DNA of 64,000 nucleotides from Pelodera strongyloides. Taxonomy: Eukaryota; Nematoda; Chromadorea; Rhabditida; Rhabditidae. Under the pieces are notes generated by a model, which was not told the DNA's origin, did not search any database, and saw only the letters and a list, made by a program, of their open reading frames with translations. Numbering within the stretch: the first letter of the stretch is position 1; each line of letters starts with the position of its first letter. The position numbers were made by a program, and so were the translations under genes. Positions 24,591 through 36,490 of this stretch are shown here, in pieces. Location: assembly GCA_036852015.1 (NCBI GenBank), contig JAANDG010000266.1, positions 124,001-188,000 of the forward strand, read 5' to 3'.

Positions 24591-26006
24591 TGGAAGGTAT
24601 AAGACGCGGTCCGCGGTCCTGCGGTCGGCGGTCTGCGGTCCGCGGTCCGCGGTCCACTTTGCAAGTGGCGGCACCGTGCTATCAAAAACCGTGCATGCGT
24701 TCGTTACGACAATCACGCCCCAACTTACGTATTACTGTAGCGTGTATTCTTTTCCAATTCACGCATAGCGATTATTACACATAGGATTAATATATAATAA
24801 TACCCAGGAAAACTGAATTAATTGCACAGAACACAGAAAACCGGCAGCAGCCGGCCGCCAAATGGTTTTCAAAAAGCATTCGGTGATCGGTCACTGACCA
24901 AAAATGGTGACCAGGTAATGACTGTTTTCTAGAAATCTTGTTCACGACAGGTCTTTAAGTGGGCACCAAATGTTTTGGTTCCATGAAAAGTGGCCTTGGC
25001 TTAGAGGCTCACGTAAGAAAAATTCCCCAACTGCAGGATTACTCACAAAAGACTGTGAAAAACACCATTCATATTATGCAGGATGAGTTATTAGGAAATG
25101 AAGATCACAGCTAAACCGCGTATTCTGACACAGAAAATTCGTATCTGAAAAGTTGAAAACATTTGTTCTGCCGAACTATTCTTCGACAAGCTCACAAGAA
25201 GTCACACACAATCTACCGTTGTCACACTCGATTTTTCTCCCAAAACTATATTATGTGGTCTGAATTACGATCACCATACCTTACATTAGGAGTAAGGTAA
25301 GGTACGTAAGGTGATCGTAGTTCAAGTTCACTCACAATTAGCGGCGTCCCACCGTTTGCCCGCTTGCCATAACTATATAATATCGAGTGTATTTCGACGT
25401 AGACGATGCCCAACATAGCCATATCAATATGTATACTTATAATCTTTATCCTTGGACCCTGGACAACGTACACACGCAACTAATATTAGTAGTAGCATGT
25501 GCAAGTGTAAACAACATAAGTTAGGGAAGAGCAACATCTCTAAAATGTAGAGAACGACACTCCGAGTCATCAGTGAGCCTCGCACAAAAAAGTTTGCAAG
25601 CCGCACGGCGCGGTGCACTCTCTCTAGTGTGCGAGGTGTGTGCGAATGTTACATGGCGCACCCGCCGCACCACTGATGTGCACATCTGGCATACCGCGTA
25701 CCCGCCGTCCATCCCCTGAGAGACACTCCACAGGTGTGTCAACCGGAATTGAACCTGTGCCCAATATCCGAATTACTAACCAAACACGGGTATTGCGCGG
25801 CGATACCCTGGCGCGAAAATTTCATGCGGCGAATGATTGACGTCTATGCGACAATACGAAAATTGATGCGGAAGCAGACAGATAAAAGTATGCGCGTGCC
25901 TGTGGTAACGAACCCATGGGCGGTTTTTATAGCACTGTGCCATTTGCAAAGCTGACCGCGGACTGCAGACCGCAGGACCGCAGGACCGCGGCCGCTATAC
26001 CCTCCC
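24591..26006. mobile_element. hAT-like non-autonomous transposon, copy 1
   Basis: Terminal inverted repeats of about 110 bases. The left end reads GGAAGGTATAAGACGCGG, then GCGGTCC words, then CGTGCTATCAAAAACCG. The right end is the reverse complement, finishing CCGCTATACCCTCCC. The body matches copy 2 (32897-36120) over much of about 24600-25800. No transposase frame is present. The flanking eight bases do not match, unlike copy 2. It starts about 200 bases upstream of the kinesin-5 start codon. A B-box-like GGTTCAATTCC (minus strand, about 25742-25752) lies inside. Confidence 0.85.
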
Positions 26007-28308
26007 TGCAGAACCACGGTAGCATATGGTTACATTTCAAAATGTATTTTTTTTTTGTCGGTGAATGATAATGATAATGATTTATTACTGACAGACAAAA
26101 ATTAATCAGCATTCGTACAAACAATAACATTGTAAATCAACAAATAAAGATACACGTAAATATGCAATATTTGTACGGTAATACTAAAAAAAATAAACGA
26201 GTATCAACATCAACAATAAAAAAAGCTGAAGATAAATATTCACGATTTTAGTTGTGTAGACTTCCCATTCCCAGTGCAATAGGTGCTTATCACAATTACT
26301 TATTTTTAGTTTGTAGTGTAGTGGAACAAATGCATGATATAACAGTGTGATAATGATAACCAAGTTTATAACACAAGTTGCAGAGCTCATTGCGACTACG
26401 CAGCGATTATTTGGGGGTAAAATCCCAGAATTGTTTATATTTTGTTACGCTTTTCACTATTTTTCGGTACGCTGTATCTAAGATATTCACAAGAAAAATG
26501 AACTTTCCCGAGTCCCCGGAAAGACTATCGCTAGCCTATCGGGACGTCAAATGTTTTCCATAAAAACTGTCATATAGTTCGTGTCCAAATAATGACTTCT
26601 GCTTTGAGTTACTACCGAAGGTCAGAGTTTTGGATGTTCAGCTTGTTTAGATGTCTTATCCAATAGATTTCTATGCGATATATGCATGTATAGGTAAATT
26701 ATACGTGAAAATGTTTATTGTAGTTTTTTTGTAAGCATATATAATTAGAGAGCAATGGCGAAAAGATGTAGTAGGTACATATTCCATGACCATGTCGAAA
26801 GTCCCAACGATTTTGTTCACTTTCCCATTGTTCGAGTTTCTCCGCCAATATAGTGTAGTGTAGGTACTTTCCCAGCAGTGTATAAAGCGCTCAGGATAGA
26901 GAGACCTTCTGAAAACATAAGTCAGGTACAAATCCAAATGAACACGAAATGGTAATATACAATTCTAGCTTAAATAATGAAATCTTCTACATTGCGTCCA
27001 GAATTCGACTACTTTTGAAGGGTAGAACACACCATTTTGGAGTAAAGTTCGAAAAGGCTCTGGAAGTGTGGAGAGAAACGAAGTCCGCTTACGTCTGTAG
27101 TCCATTTTTTTCAGATGCCTAAATGATAAGCAGAACATAAAGTTCGTTATTTTGCTATAATAAAGCTAATGCAATCGTGAAATTTCATTTCAAAAAATAT
27201 GTCAGAGCTCTTTTTCAGCTTTCTGAAACCACACACTTGGAAGTAAACTACTAAACGTGCACTCAGTGTTGCAAAGAAATTTTCATAAAATCAAATAACG
27301 GTGCACACTAACCAAAACTATGCAGCAGTAGATGGGATTCCTCATTGGCGACAAACGGGATGGGATCTTACGTCGAGAAGATGCATCGAGGCCTCATCGT
27401 CCAACGAAGTCAACGAAAACAAAGAACAGCAGAACAAAACCGGCAAAGTACTAACCCTCGCTCTCTATCCTACTTCTAACTAAACCCCAAGACATAATAA
27501 CTAAATCTCAGATGCATCACGACTGACAACGTTCACACTCAAACAATGCCAAAACTCAAGCTGCTGCAATGCCAATTCGTCGAGAAGCGGCAGTTCTCGG
27601 GTTGAACAAGGGAGCACCCAAAGTCTCAACATATTTCTAGGCTCAAAACCATACGACGATCACACTCAAACAATTTTCAACAACACTCAAACAATTTTCA
27701 ACATAGTTTCAACATATTTCTAAGCTCAAAACCATACGACGCTCACGACGTTCACACTCAAACAATGCCAAAACTCAAGCTGCTTCAATGCCAATTCCTC
27801 GAGGAGCGGCGGTTCCCGGGGTTGAACAAGGGAGCACCCCAAGTTTCAACAATTTTCAACAGCTCAAAACTCAAAACCATACGACGCTCACACTCAAACA
27901 ATTTTCAACATAGTTTCAACATATTTCTAAGCTCAAAACCATACGACGCTCACGACGTTCACACTCAAACAATGCCAAAACTCAAGCTGCTTCAATGCCA
28001 ATTCCTCGAGGAGCGGCGGTTCCCGGGGTTGAACAAGGGAGCACCCCAAGTTTCAACAATTTTCAACAGCTCAAAACCATACGACGCTCACACTCAAAAA
28101 ATTTTCAACAACATTCAAACAATTTTCAACATAGTTTCAACATATTTCTAAGCTCAAAACCATACGTTCCTAACGATGTTGTTCACTTTCCCATTGTTCG
28201 AGTTTCTCTACCAATATAGTTCAGGTACTTTCACAACATAGTGCAGTAATTACGGTGCGGTATAGAGTATATTATAGAGTGGTTACAAAAGCTAAATATT
28301 AAATTCAC
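26007..28308. repeat. Repeat-filled stretch with a roughly 210-base minisatellite
   Basis: About 27525-28175 holds three copies of a roughly 210-base unit. Each starts near ACGTTCACACTCAAACAATG and contains GCCAAAACTCAAGCTGCT and TTTTCAACATAGTTTCAAC. A separate pair of about 80 bases lies on both sides (26798-26880 and 28168-28245), sharing TTTCCCATTGTTCGAGTTTC. The pseudouridine-synthase-like fragment should continue here on the minus strand, but I could not find a convincing next exon; 26.0-26.8 kb shows nothing. Confidence 0.7.
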
Positions 28309-30014
28309 CTGCTGCAAAATTCGATCGAACTGTTGCCGATGGGACGGTCCACCACTATATGAGAGTCCATAGGGCTTATCAAAAGCAATCACATCCGCTG
28401 CAAACATAGGGAGGTAAGTAAGCTAACGAAGTTGGAATAAGCAAAACTATTAATGGACAAGAGCCGAAATAGAACGGACCAACCGGCCAACGGACTTATA
28501 AAGGACCAAGTAGTTATGAAAGCGCACAGCTTATCGAGCGTTCACGTATTGACGTATTATGTATTCGTTTAGCGAACACATCGTGCGGTGTGTGAACGGG
28601 TAATACCCTTTCGCTAAGCTACTCTCACAATGTAAAAAAAAACTTACAAAGTATACGTACCCAGTTTCTCACAAATATATGTTACGCTTTTTTCCGCAAA
28701 AACGCGCGCCATCCATGTTCGCATTCCCGCACTTTATAATTTCATACTGAAGGCAAGAAAATCACTATACGTAAAAACTGCTAACGGTGGATGGCCCTTG
28801 CGCGCGTTTTCGGGTTTTCGCACGGGGAAAGCGCCACATAAAGCAATCGAAAAGGTCTCTGACGCAACACTGGATAACAATTAGATTCACATTGAACATA
28901 CAACCTACTATCTCTATGTAGCAAAAGTGACGCCATGAATTGCACCAGTTGATCCTTGTCCATATTCCAAACTGGATCGATTCGCGCGCGAAGTTCAGCC
29001 GCACCGTTATATCGGTGATATGCATCTTCATCTTCGGGCGTACTGAAATGGAGATTTGAATTAGATAAGGGAATCAACGAATGATGCGCCTAGCTCTAAT
29101 ACACGACAACAAGCTCCGGCGCCCCCTTCCGGATCCGGAAAGCGGATTTCGAAAGGGCCCTAACACCTAAGTAACAGACCCAACATAGAGACCTGCCTGG
29201 TCACTGTGGACAAATACGAAATGCGACAAAGAATTAAAGCGAAACACCGGCCAGTTTTTGAAACGCATAGTGGTCAACTGAATTCTTACATATTTGTGGT
29301 AATTTACTCGAAGTTAGCTCGATTTTTTATGCTAATTTACGGTCAATTGCATAAACTGCATAAGAATGCTGGTGTTCTCGACGCGTGTCAAAAACCCTTC
29401 GCTTTAAGCGAGCATAACAATATCAGAAACCAAATTGTCAAAAATAAAAACGTACTCAACCCTCAACGTCTGCACTGGAAGCATCATCCTTCGACGGGAC
29501 GTCATCGACCAAGTTTCGGCGCCTCATTTGAATATCACTCTTACGAGACGCAGAGCCCGGCCGCTCCGCATTCAACGAGGTATCACCTGGTGCGTGGGAT
29601 GGAGCGGCTCTCATTCTCCTGCAAAAATGTAATGCAAAATGTATGTAGTTCAAATAGATAGTTTTTGCACGACTACGGTAGCCGTGCGAAAATTGAGACA
29701 ATAACAATAACATACTATACTACGTAAGAACGGCTTAAAAATAATTTTCGTGCGTATTAGGTTTGTGATGTGATCCACACATAAGGAGTTTATTATGCTT
29801 CTCTGATAACTCAAGATTTAGTTTTGACTGACTCCGGAGCCGATTTTTTACGCACTCACTTATATGGCAAAAGAAGAAAAAAGGAGTTGCTCAATATTAA
29901 AGACTCACCGAAATACTGTTCTTCGATTCCACCACTATCCGGTAAAGGTAAATCAGAAGAAGAAATCGGTGGAACCTCACCCTCGGAAACCGCTTTCGTA
30001 GGATGCGAACGCTC
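28309..30014 (-). CDS. RluA-type pseudouridine synthase-like gene, fragmentary (possibly decayed)
   Basis: Exons 28909-29042 and 28309-28397 join in phase and read LVQFMASLLLHRDTDV followed by IAFDKPYGLSYSGG. That matches the conserved start of the RluA/RPUSD catalytic domain (DDVIALNKPYGLPVHGG type) of enzymes making pseudouridine in RNA, often mitochondrial. Upstream candidate exons 29461-29618 (arginine- and acid-rich, DDVPSKDDASSADVE) and 29909-30014 look coding, but their phases do not fit each other or the next exon. The catalytic HRLD exon was not found, and a minisatellite fills the following intron. It is either an incompletely resolved gene or a relic; I lean slightly to a relic because the neighbouring KIN17 copy is dead. 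Confidence 0.45.
29232..29406. mobile_element. Family A MITE
   Basis: Left TTAAAGCGAAACACCGGCC; the right end is worn and finishes CCTTCGCTTTAA. Lies between putative exons of the pseudouridine-synthase-like locus. Confidence 0.75.
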
Positions 30015-30716
30015 CTAAATTCAACGGAATGAATAACCAACTGATTTCGTAAGACTACTCTTATTACTTGAAAAAAAGCCGCATATAAACGATGTGCATG
30101 TGTATATACGATTCACACAAGCCTGTGATTTCGACTGCGAATTAAAAAGGGACAAAATATAAACGTAGGGAGCAAAAAAACCTACAGAAAGACCGGGGAA
30201 GAACTTTTCGTGCAATAAACTCGGTATCGGTCAGATGCTGAGCATCACGCTTCACAGATGATCCAAAAGGAAGAATGCTAAACTGCTAGTAAAAAAGTGT
30301 ATTATCTTCCTATGGCCAATATGATTTCAATGTAAAATAATGTGCGGTATTTCAACGCATCCAGATTTTTACAGAACTATTTAAGTTGATCTAAATAAAG
30401 CTTAGTTGCGTAAAAACGTAAAGGGGAGTAAGGAACATGACTTAGTGGCCAACAAGGAAAACACAAACGCCTCTGACTGAAAACGGAGTTTGGAAATGTC
30501 GAAAAGAACTAAGATGCGCGAGCGCGGTATAATTACACATCTAATAAGAATTGATATGGTACCTTAACCGCAATTCCTGGGTACATGTCCTTTCGGTTTT
30601 GTTTTTCCTTTCTCCGTTCCTCCATTTCCCTGATGAAAAGCGATGCTCTGATTGACGACCTGCAAACAAAATAATATCATTCGATCGGAGAAGCGAATTT
30701 CGGTGATGAGGCATTA

Positions 30717-30929
30717 GGGCGCGTTTAAGATGGCCGAAAGAAAGAAAAAAAAAGTTCAGGTTGGCCGAAAAGAAAATTTTTAATACTAAGGGAAAATGAA
30801 AAAATACAGTAATTTTTTTCGAGTTTTGTCTGCGTCTCTTGTTTTTGCTTTGTCTTTCAAAAGTTTTCTTTTCGGCCAACCTGAACGGCCGAAAACCTAT
30901 TTTTTTTTTCGGCCATCTTAAACGCGCCC
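30717..30929. mobile_element. Family C MITE with exact TTA duplication
   Basis: Begins GGGCGCGTTTAAGATGGCC and ends with its reverse complement; TTA at 30714-30716 and 30930-30932. Arms contain GGTTGGCCGAAAAG and AACCTGAACGGCCG words. Inside a KIN17-relic intron. Confidence 0.85.
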
Positions 30930-30955
30930 TTAGGGCCTAAATGTGATATTCGTCC

Positions 30956-31415
30956 TTAAAGGATCGCAGTCACTCCAAAATCATCATTTTGCTTCGAGTT
31001 TACTTGAATTTCGTAAAGAATAAAGAAAAATACTTTACCAAAACCGAATAATTTGAATTCCAACTCAGGGGGTGAACCGTGAACAAGTAGAAAAGTAGTT
31101 CTACTTAACTACCGCGGGATTATGAAACGTGTAGTGATATGCCTGCAGACCCTTGCACTATATGTAAAGATATAATATGCAGATATTTGCCGAAATAATT
31201 TGAATACTCCCGATCTGATAGCAGCTGTATGAACACGTTTCGTGATCCTGTGGTAGTTAAGTAGAACTACTTTACTATTTGTTCACTCCCTGTCCCTGAG
31301 TTGGAATTCAAATTATTCGGTTTTGGTAAAGTATTTGTCTCTATTGACTATTCTTTACTAAATACAAGTAAACTCGAAGAAAAACGACGATTTTGTAGTG
31401 ACTGCTATCCTTTAA
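30956..31415. repeat. Large foldback element, arms about 175 bases
   Basis: Left arm runs from TTAAAGGATCGCAGTCACT through TTACCAAAACCGAATAATTT to AAGTAGTTCTACTTAACTAC. The right arm is its reverse complement, ending ACTGCTATCCTTTAA. A spacer of about 100 bases separates them. It sits only 26 bases beyond the MITE at 30717-30929. Confidence 0.85.
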
Positions 31416-32714
31416 TCTATCGATTATATACATCCTTGCAATAATCTCCGAGGCTGGTTGATACATCATGTGATTATTGATTTGATGCACTGATTTAAGC
31501 CCTGCCACACACACCACACAAGGAAATTCAAGCTTACCTTTCTTTTCATCTCTCCCATAATGGTCCCTTCTATCACGGGATCGTGATCTACTTCTACTCC
31601 TGCGTGTTCTCTTTCGATCCGAGCTTCCATTGTTTTCTTCCTTCACTTCCTTCTTTACTGCGGGTTTATCAAAAACAGAGACAGAGACGCCGAGCACTGG
31701 TATCGGAGCTTCCAGAGCCTGAGAATGAGCAGTATACTGTATGCGAGATTACAATTGAATGCATGAAGTATAAAAAGCGTAAACCCGCACGTATAAAGAA
31801 ACACCAGCGGGGAAATCAGTAATACCTCTTTGTCGGGCTTCTTGTTCGTATTCAGGGCAATGGTCACTTTGTCATCTTCCCCGCGTCGTACTAGTTCAGT
31901 GGCGCATGTGTAATCCTGTTCTCCGTGCAAGTCACGAGCTCTAAACTGGTTTATTTTATACCAATCGAGTCAAATCGAGAGACATATGACTACCACTACT
32001 ACCTCAACGACTAAGAGCATCCATATTAATACCTTTCGGTTTGAGCTTCCAAAAGTTCTTGCTGTTTCTGTTCATCATCGATTTCCTGTTTTTATTTTCG
32101 AGCTTCTTCTACTTCTTATTTTCTAGCCTCTTCCTCGTAGTCAATGTATTGACTGTACCAACCTAAACAAATATGAGGTGCTGACTTGTCAGGAGTCTAA
32201 CAATAAGGGTTTCTTTACTTTACTATATCATAGCAGTGTACTGCATTACATCAAACCCTGTATGATAATCTGGTTCGATCATGGAAAATAAGTTCATTGT
32301 GCTAATTTTTAAGCCACAGGGTGCTATACTTTGTATACTATCCCTTCACCATTTCTTCTTCTGAAATAAAGTAGTTACATTAGAAATACATACCTTTTTC
32401 ATCGTTAGCACGAACACGACGGGTGCTATATCCTGTTCGCAATACCTAAAAAATAAAGCATTGAATGTACCGACAAAAAGGACAGAAATAAATAATGCAC
32501 AATAATGCAAACAAATAAGAAGAGAAAATGGAGCACAAAAAAAAGTTTTGCCTACCCTCATGAATGTTTCTTCAAATTGTTTGCTGAATTCGGACATATA
32601 GGTGTCCTCGGCAAACAGAAGCAGTTGCCGTTGGTGAGATTCACTTGTTAAATGACATTTAAATCCATTTTGATCCCGACATTGTTTTTGACACATTTCG
32701 CAATACCTGAAATA

Positions 32715-32795
32715 CTAGTGGAAGATGAAATACCATGTATGTGGAAGATGAAATACCATGTATGTGGAAGATGTATACGTGGAGGATGTATATCT
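32715..32795. repeat. Short tandem repeat next to a KIN17-relic exon
   Basis: GTGGAAGATGAAATACCATG recurs with a period of about 25 bases, immediately upstream (minus sense) of the zinc-finger exon at 32556-32706. Confidence 0.8.
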
Positions 32796-32847
32796 GGAGA
32801 ACCACTTATTTTACATTCAGGTGCTTCAAACACTTGCATGTGTAGTC

Positions 32848-32896
32848 CTGACCATCTGACATGATAGCGCTACGACACGGTGAAATGGTAACTCTT
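32848..32896 (+). mobile_element. LINE remnant C, left piece
   Basis: Translates, with one stop, into a stretch ending R-stop-NGNSL that matches the RNGNSF motif of LINE remnant A. It continues at 36121 after removal of the hAT-like element. Confidence 0.6.
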
Positions 32897-34475
32897 GGGA
32901 GGGTATAAAACGCGGTCCGCGGTCCTGCGGTCCGCGGTCTGCGGTCCGCGGTCCGCGGTCCGCGGTCCACTTTGCAAATGGCACCGTGCTATAAAAAACC
33001 GCCCATGCGTTCGTTACCACAGTCACGCCCCAACTTACGTATTACTGTAGTTTGTATTTTTTTCCAATTCACGTATAACGATTAATAATAATATAATTAC
33101 TAATGCCCAGGAAAACTGAATTAATTGCCCAGGCCACAGAAAACCGCCTGCAGGCGGTCGCCATATGGTTTTCACTGAAAAACCATTCGGTGATCGGTCA
33201 CTGACCAAATGGTGACCAGGTAATGACGGGTTTCTAAAAAATTTGTTCGACAGGTCTTCAAGTGGGCACCAAAAGTTTTCTTTCCATGAAAAGTGGCGTT
33301 GGCTTAAAGGCTCACGTAAGAAAAATTTCCCCAATTTTCCCGAGAGAAAACTTACTCAAGCATGACTGTAAAAACCGTCATTCATAGTATGCAGGATGAG
33401 TAGGAAATGAAGATCACAGCTAGACAACCGCATATTCAGACCCAAAAAGTATTGTAACTTGGTAGTGGGTACCGCGTTTTTTATTTAATTTTCTTCATAT
33501 CTATCGTCCCATATCTAAAGGTCGAAAGGTAAATCATACAAAAATTGATATAGCTAAGCCTGAAACGGAACTACACAAATACAAAATGAAAATTAAATTC
33601 CTAATATATTGTGACTGGGAAAATAATAAGCAGCTTCACTTGGTTACTCCCAAATATATCTTCACGTTTGCAAAAAAAAATGCAAAATTGTATTTGGGAT
33701 TTGGAAAAACTTTTCCAAGGTGAAATAATATCATAGTCAAAAATAGTGTCTCCGTTGACAAGAAAAAATACCTTCTCGTAGCGCAGTAACCTTGTTTAAT
33801 CAGTTGAAATCCATTTGATCTGCCGAAGTATTCTTCATCAAGCTCACAAGAAGTCACACTCAATCTACTGTAGTCACACTTGATTTTTATCCCAAAACTA
33901 TATTATGTGGTCTGTCTTACGATCACACTGTTCACAATGTTGTCGCTATGTAAAATAATCAAGTTCATTCACGTAGAAATAACTAGTGACGTCCCATCGC
34001 TTGCCATAACTATTTAATCGAGTGTATTTCGATGTAGCGGATCCCAGCATAACTATATCCATATGTATAATTATAATCTTTATCCTTGGACCCTGGACAA
34101 CGTACACGCAACTAATGTTAGTAGTAGCATGAGCAAGTGTAAACAACAAGTTAGGGCCAGGAAAGAGCAACATCTCCAAAATATAGAGAACGACACTCGG
34201 CGTCATCGGTATGTCAACCTGAGTACTCCGAGTCATCGGTGAGCCGCGCACAAAAAAGTGTGTACGCCGCAGGACGCGGCGCACTTTCTCTAGTGTGCAC
34301 GGTGTGTGCGAATGTCACATGGCGCACCAGCCGCGCCACTGAGGTGCACATCTGGCATACCGCGTACCTGTCGCGCATCCCCTAAGAGACACTCCACAGG
34401 TGTGTCAACCGGAAATTGAACATGTGCCCCTCCTGCCCGAATGCATTTACTAAGGAAGCTCGGGTATTGCGCGCA

Positions 34476-34556
34476 GCTGACACAGCTTAACAGGTAGAGA
34501 GCTCGACTGTTAATTGAGAAGGGATGTGATGCTTGGCGGGTTCGTACCCGGTCCGG
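34476..34556 (+). pseudogene. tRNA-Asn(GTT)-like sequence
   Basis: A-box-like AGCTTAACAGGTAGAG, then a five-pair anticodon stem CTCGA/TTGAG around loop CTGTTAA (anticodon GTT). A B-box-like GGTTCGTACCC follows. The variable region is too long and the acceptor arms do not pair, so it is not a normal tRNA. Confidence 0.45.
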
Positions 34557-34754
34557 GGTAAAGATTTTGTATGTTCCATTTGGATTTTGAGCTATCGAAA
34601 CGTTACGAAGGCTGTCTGTGCTGACTCGCACTTGTATAATGAATTACTAGTAGTATTTATCCATATTACTTTATTATATCCTTCGTATATTCATCAAGAT
34701 CAATATCCTTGTTGAGTTTCTTGGCAGTTTCAAATCGTTCATTTTCCCACGAGT

Positions 34755-35345
34755 GTAACAGCAACAAAGGTTGCACTTAGCTTCATTTAAACTGACCACA
34801 GTCAGTTAATGTTTAGAGAGTGTGCATATGAAGAGAATTAGTCTCGCCCCCTTGAACCCACAAATGGTGATGTAATGTCTGACTAATAAGCTTGTTAGTT
34901 AGTATGCAAATGAAGGAGGTTAGTAAAGATGCATACAATTGTTAGGTAGCATGAGATTTCTCTATAAGCAGATAGATTTCTCCTGCTCCGCCCATGAACG
35001 TACGGTACTTAAGCCCAAGATTCCCCCTTATCGGGGCCGCTTGGAGATGGACCGAGCGAGCCAGAAGCTGTCTTTGGCCAACAACTCGAAAGGTGTGTGT
35101 GGTGAGCTTGCTCCCGCGATCACCTCTTCAACTACAAAAGACTTGTGTGGTGAGCGTGCTCCCGCAATAGTCTTCTTCGAACAACGTGTGTGGTGAGCTT
35201 GCTCCCGCGATCGTTGGACCTTCCTTGTATTGTGCATACGATTGTGTTGAATAAATCTGTTATCAAACAGGTCTCTTATTTGACGCAGTCCATACACATA
35301 CAAGACCCAAGTGCTGTCACTAAACGGTGCGACAGCACACTTTCT
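34755..35345 (+). mobile_element. LTR-like block, possible solo LTR
   Basis: Begins TGTAACAGC. A TATA-like CTATAAGCAG lies about 34960-34970 and AATAAA near 35249. Three imperfect copies of TGTGTGGTGAGCTTGCTCCC lie between. It ends near CGACAGCACA. No second copy and no flanking duplication were found, so limits are approximate. It lies inside hAT-like copy 2. Confidence 0.4.
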
Positions 35346-35399
35346 TTGTGATATACAAACAAACAAAATCCGTGACAAACTCTTCTCCTTTACATCTTA

Positions 35400-35640
35400 C
35401 CAGACGGATAACGCCGCCTGAGGCGACATTCCATGATAGAATGATTTCTTCCACACGCTAAGCTTCCCAATTGTCATGTAAGATTGAGAATACCCCGCAG
35501 CACGCACGAAAATTGGGTATACTTATGAAAGACTGTGAAAATCTTTACTAATGAAGACACACCTCGTTCGTTTACATACATGAGAATATTCTAACAATAA
35601 GGAGCCCTGGCACTCTTTTACACTAACAAAAAAAAGTTTG
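35400..35640. repeat. Dispersed repeat G, copy 1
   Basis: Shares GACGG, CGCCGCCTGAGGCG, ACTTATGAAA, ATGAGAATATTCTAA and GGCACTCTTTTA with 40480-40690. Confidence 0.7.
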
Positions 35641-36120
35641 ACGTTATTTTTGAACGCAACGAAAATTAGAATATCTCAAGTCGCCTTTCCGGTATAGAGA
35701 GAGGGAGCTCAGTTTTGCGAGAAGACAAACAGATCCGATAACTTTTCTACGTCTCGGCTTTTAAAATAGGAATGGCCCACCTCAAGTCATCATTTTATCA
35801 TGTTGCACACAATTATATTGCGTCAATAAATACAGATAAGGAAAAGAAAATTTCAATATTCCCAAAAGGCTTTTCAGTTCGTTCTTAGGAGTCTCGCGTT
35901 TTGATAAGTTGGCAAAGTACACAAATTTGGGTTAATTTAGACCTGTCCTCGGAGAAATGAATCGCATGATGCAAAACTATTGCAAAACTAATACTTATTT
36001 AAACGCGTTGCGGTTTACATGTAAAAATTCAGTTTCAACCGCGACGCAGGCTGATGGACCGCGGACCGCAGACCGCGGACCGCGGACCGCAGGACCGCGG
36101 ACCGCGTTTTATACCCTCCC

Positions 36121-36490
36121 TAACTCTTTAACTCTTGTTCAGGATTCTGTTAAACTTACCCAGTCTCTGTTCTCGTTTAAGCACAGAGCCACTCGTTTGT
36201 GGAACCTACTTCCTGATAGTATTGTTCTTTCGAGTTCCGTTGATTCGTTTAAAACCCGCATTGACGAGCTTGATCTAATCGAGCTTTATGAAGTAGCAAA
36301 TAGAAACATTCATCCTTAGTTTTTCACAAGTACGCATTCCATTGTTGTACATAGTTTTTGTCTCTTGTTATATGCGCTTTGTTACTCTCATTGTTATTTG
36401 TTTTGTTGTTGTTGTTGTTATATTATTATTGTCGTTTTTTTGTCTTCCGCTTTACTTCGGTGTACACTGAATAAAGTATTCATATAACAT
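36121..36490 (+). mobile_element. LINE remnant C, 3' tail
   Basis: Encodes FSFKHRATRLWNLLPDSIV then SSVDSFKTRIDELDL and a stop at 36317-36319. This is the usual C-terminal end of reverse transcriptase polyproteins of CR1/RTE-like non-LTR elements. A short A/T-rich 3' end with GAATAAAGTATTCAT follows. It is split from 32848-32896 by the hAT-like insertion. Confidence 0.75.

Larger units (their letters stand above)
32897..36120. mobile_element. hAT-like transposon copy 2, with perfect 8-base target duplication
   Basis: Left end GGGAGGGTATAAAACGCGG, right end CCGCGTTTTATACCCTCCC, exact inverted complements extending into GCGGTCC arrays. TAACTCTT flanks both sides (32889-32896 and 36121-36128). 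An 8-base duplication with short GC-rich ends points to the hAT superfamily. The left 1.6 kb matches copy 1; the rest (about 34480-36040) is different DNA, including an LTR-like block and a tRNA-Asn-like stretch. No transposase is visible. Confidence 0.88.

Noticed and set aside
26700..27120. Continuation of the pseudouridine-synthase-like gene
   Set aside because: Frames near 26840-26890 and 27020-27120 are short; part of this DNA is duplicated at 28168-28245 as a repeat, and no HRLD motif is present.
27525..28219. Repeated protein-like frame, and a possible CRISPR-like array
   Set aside because: The 210-base units are a tandem minisatellite without short conserved repeats and unique spacers, in a eukaryotic genome; the frame simply follows the repeat.
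30717..30929. microRNA precursor
   Set aside because: Its long arms, TTA duplication and shared ends show it is a MITE.
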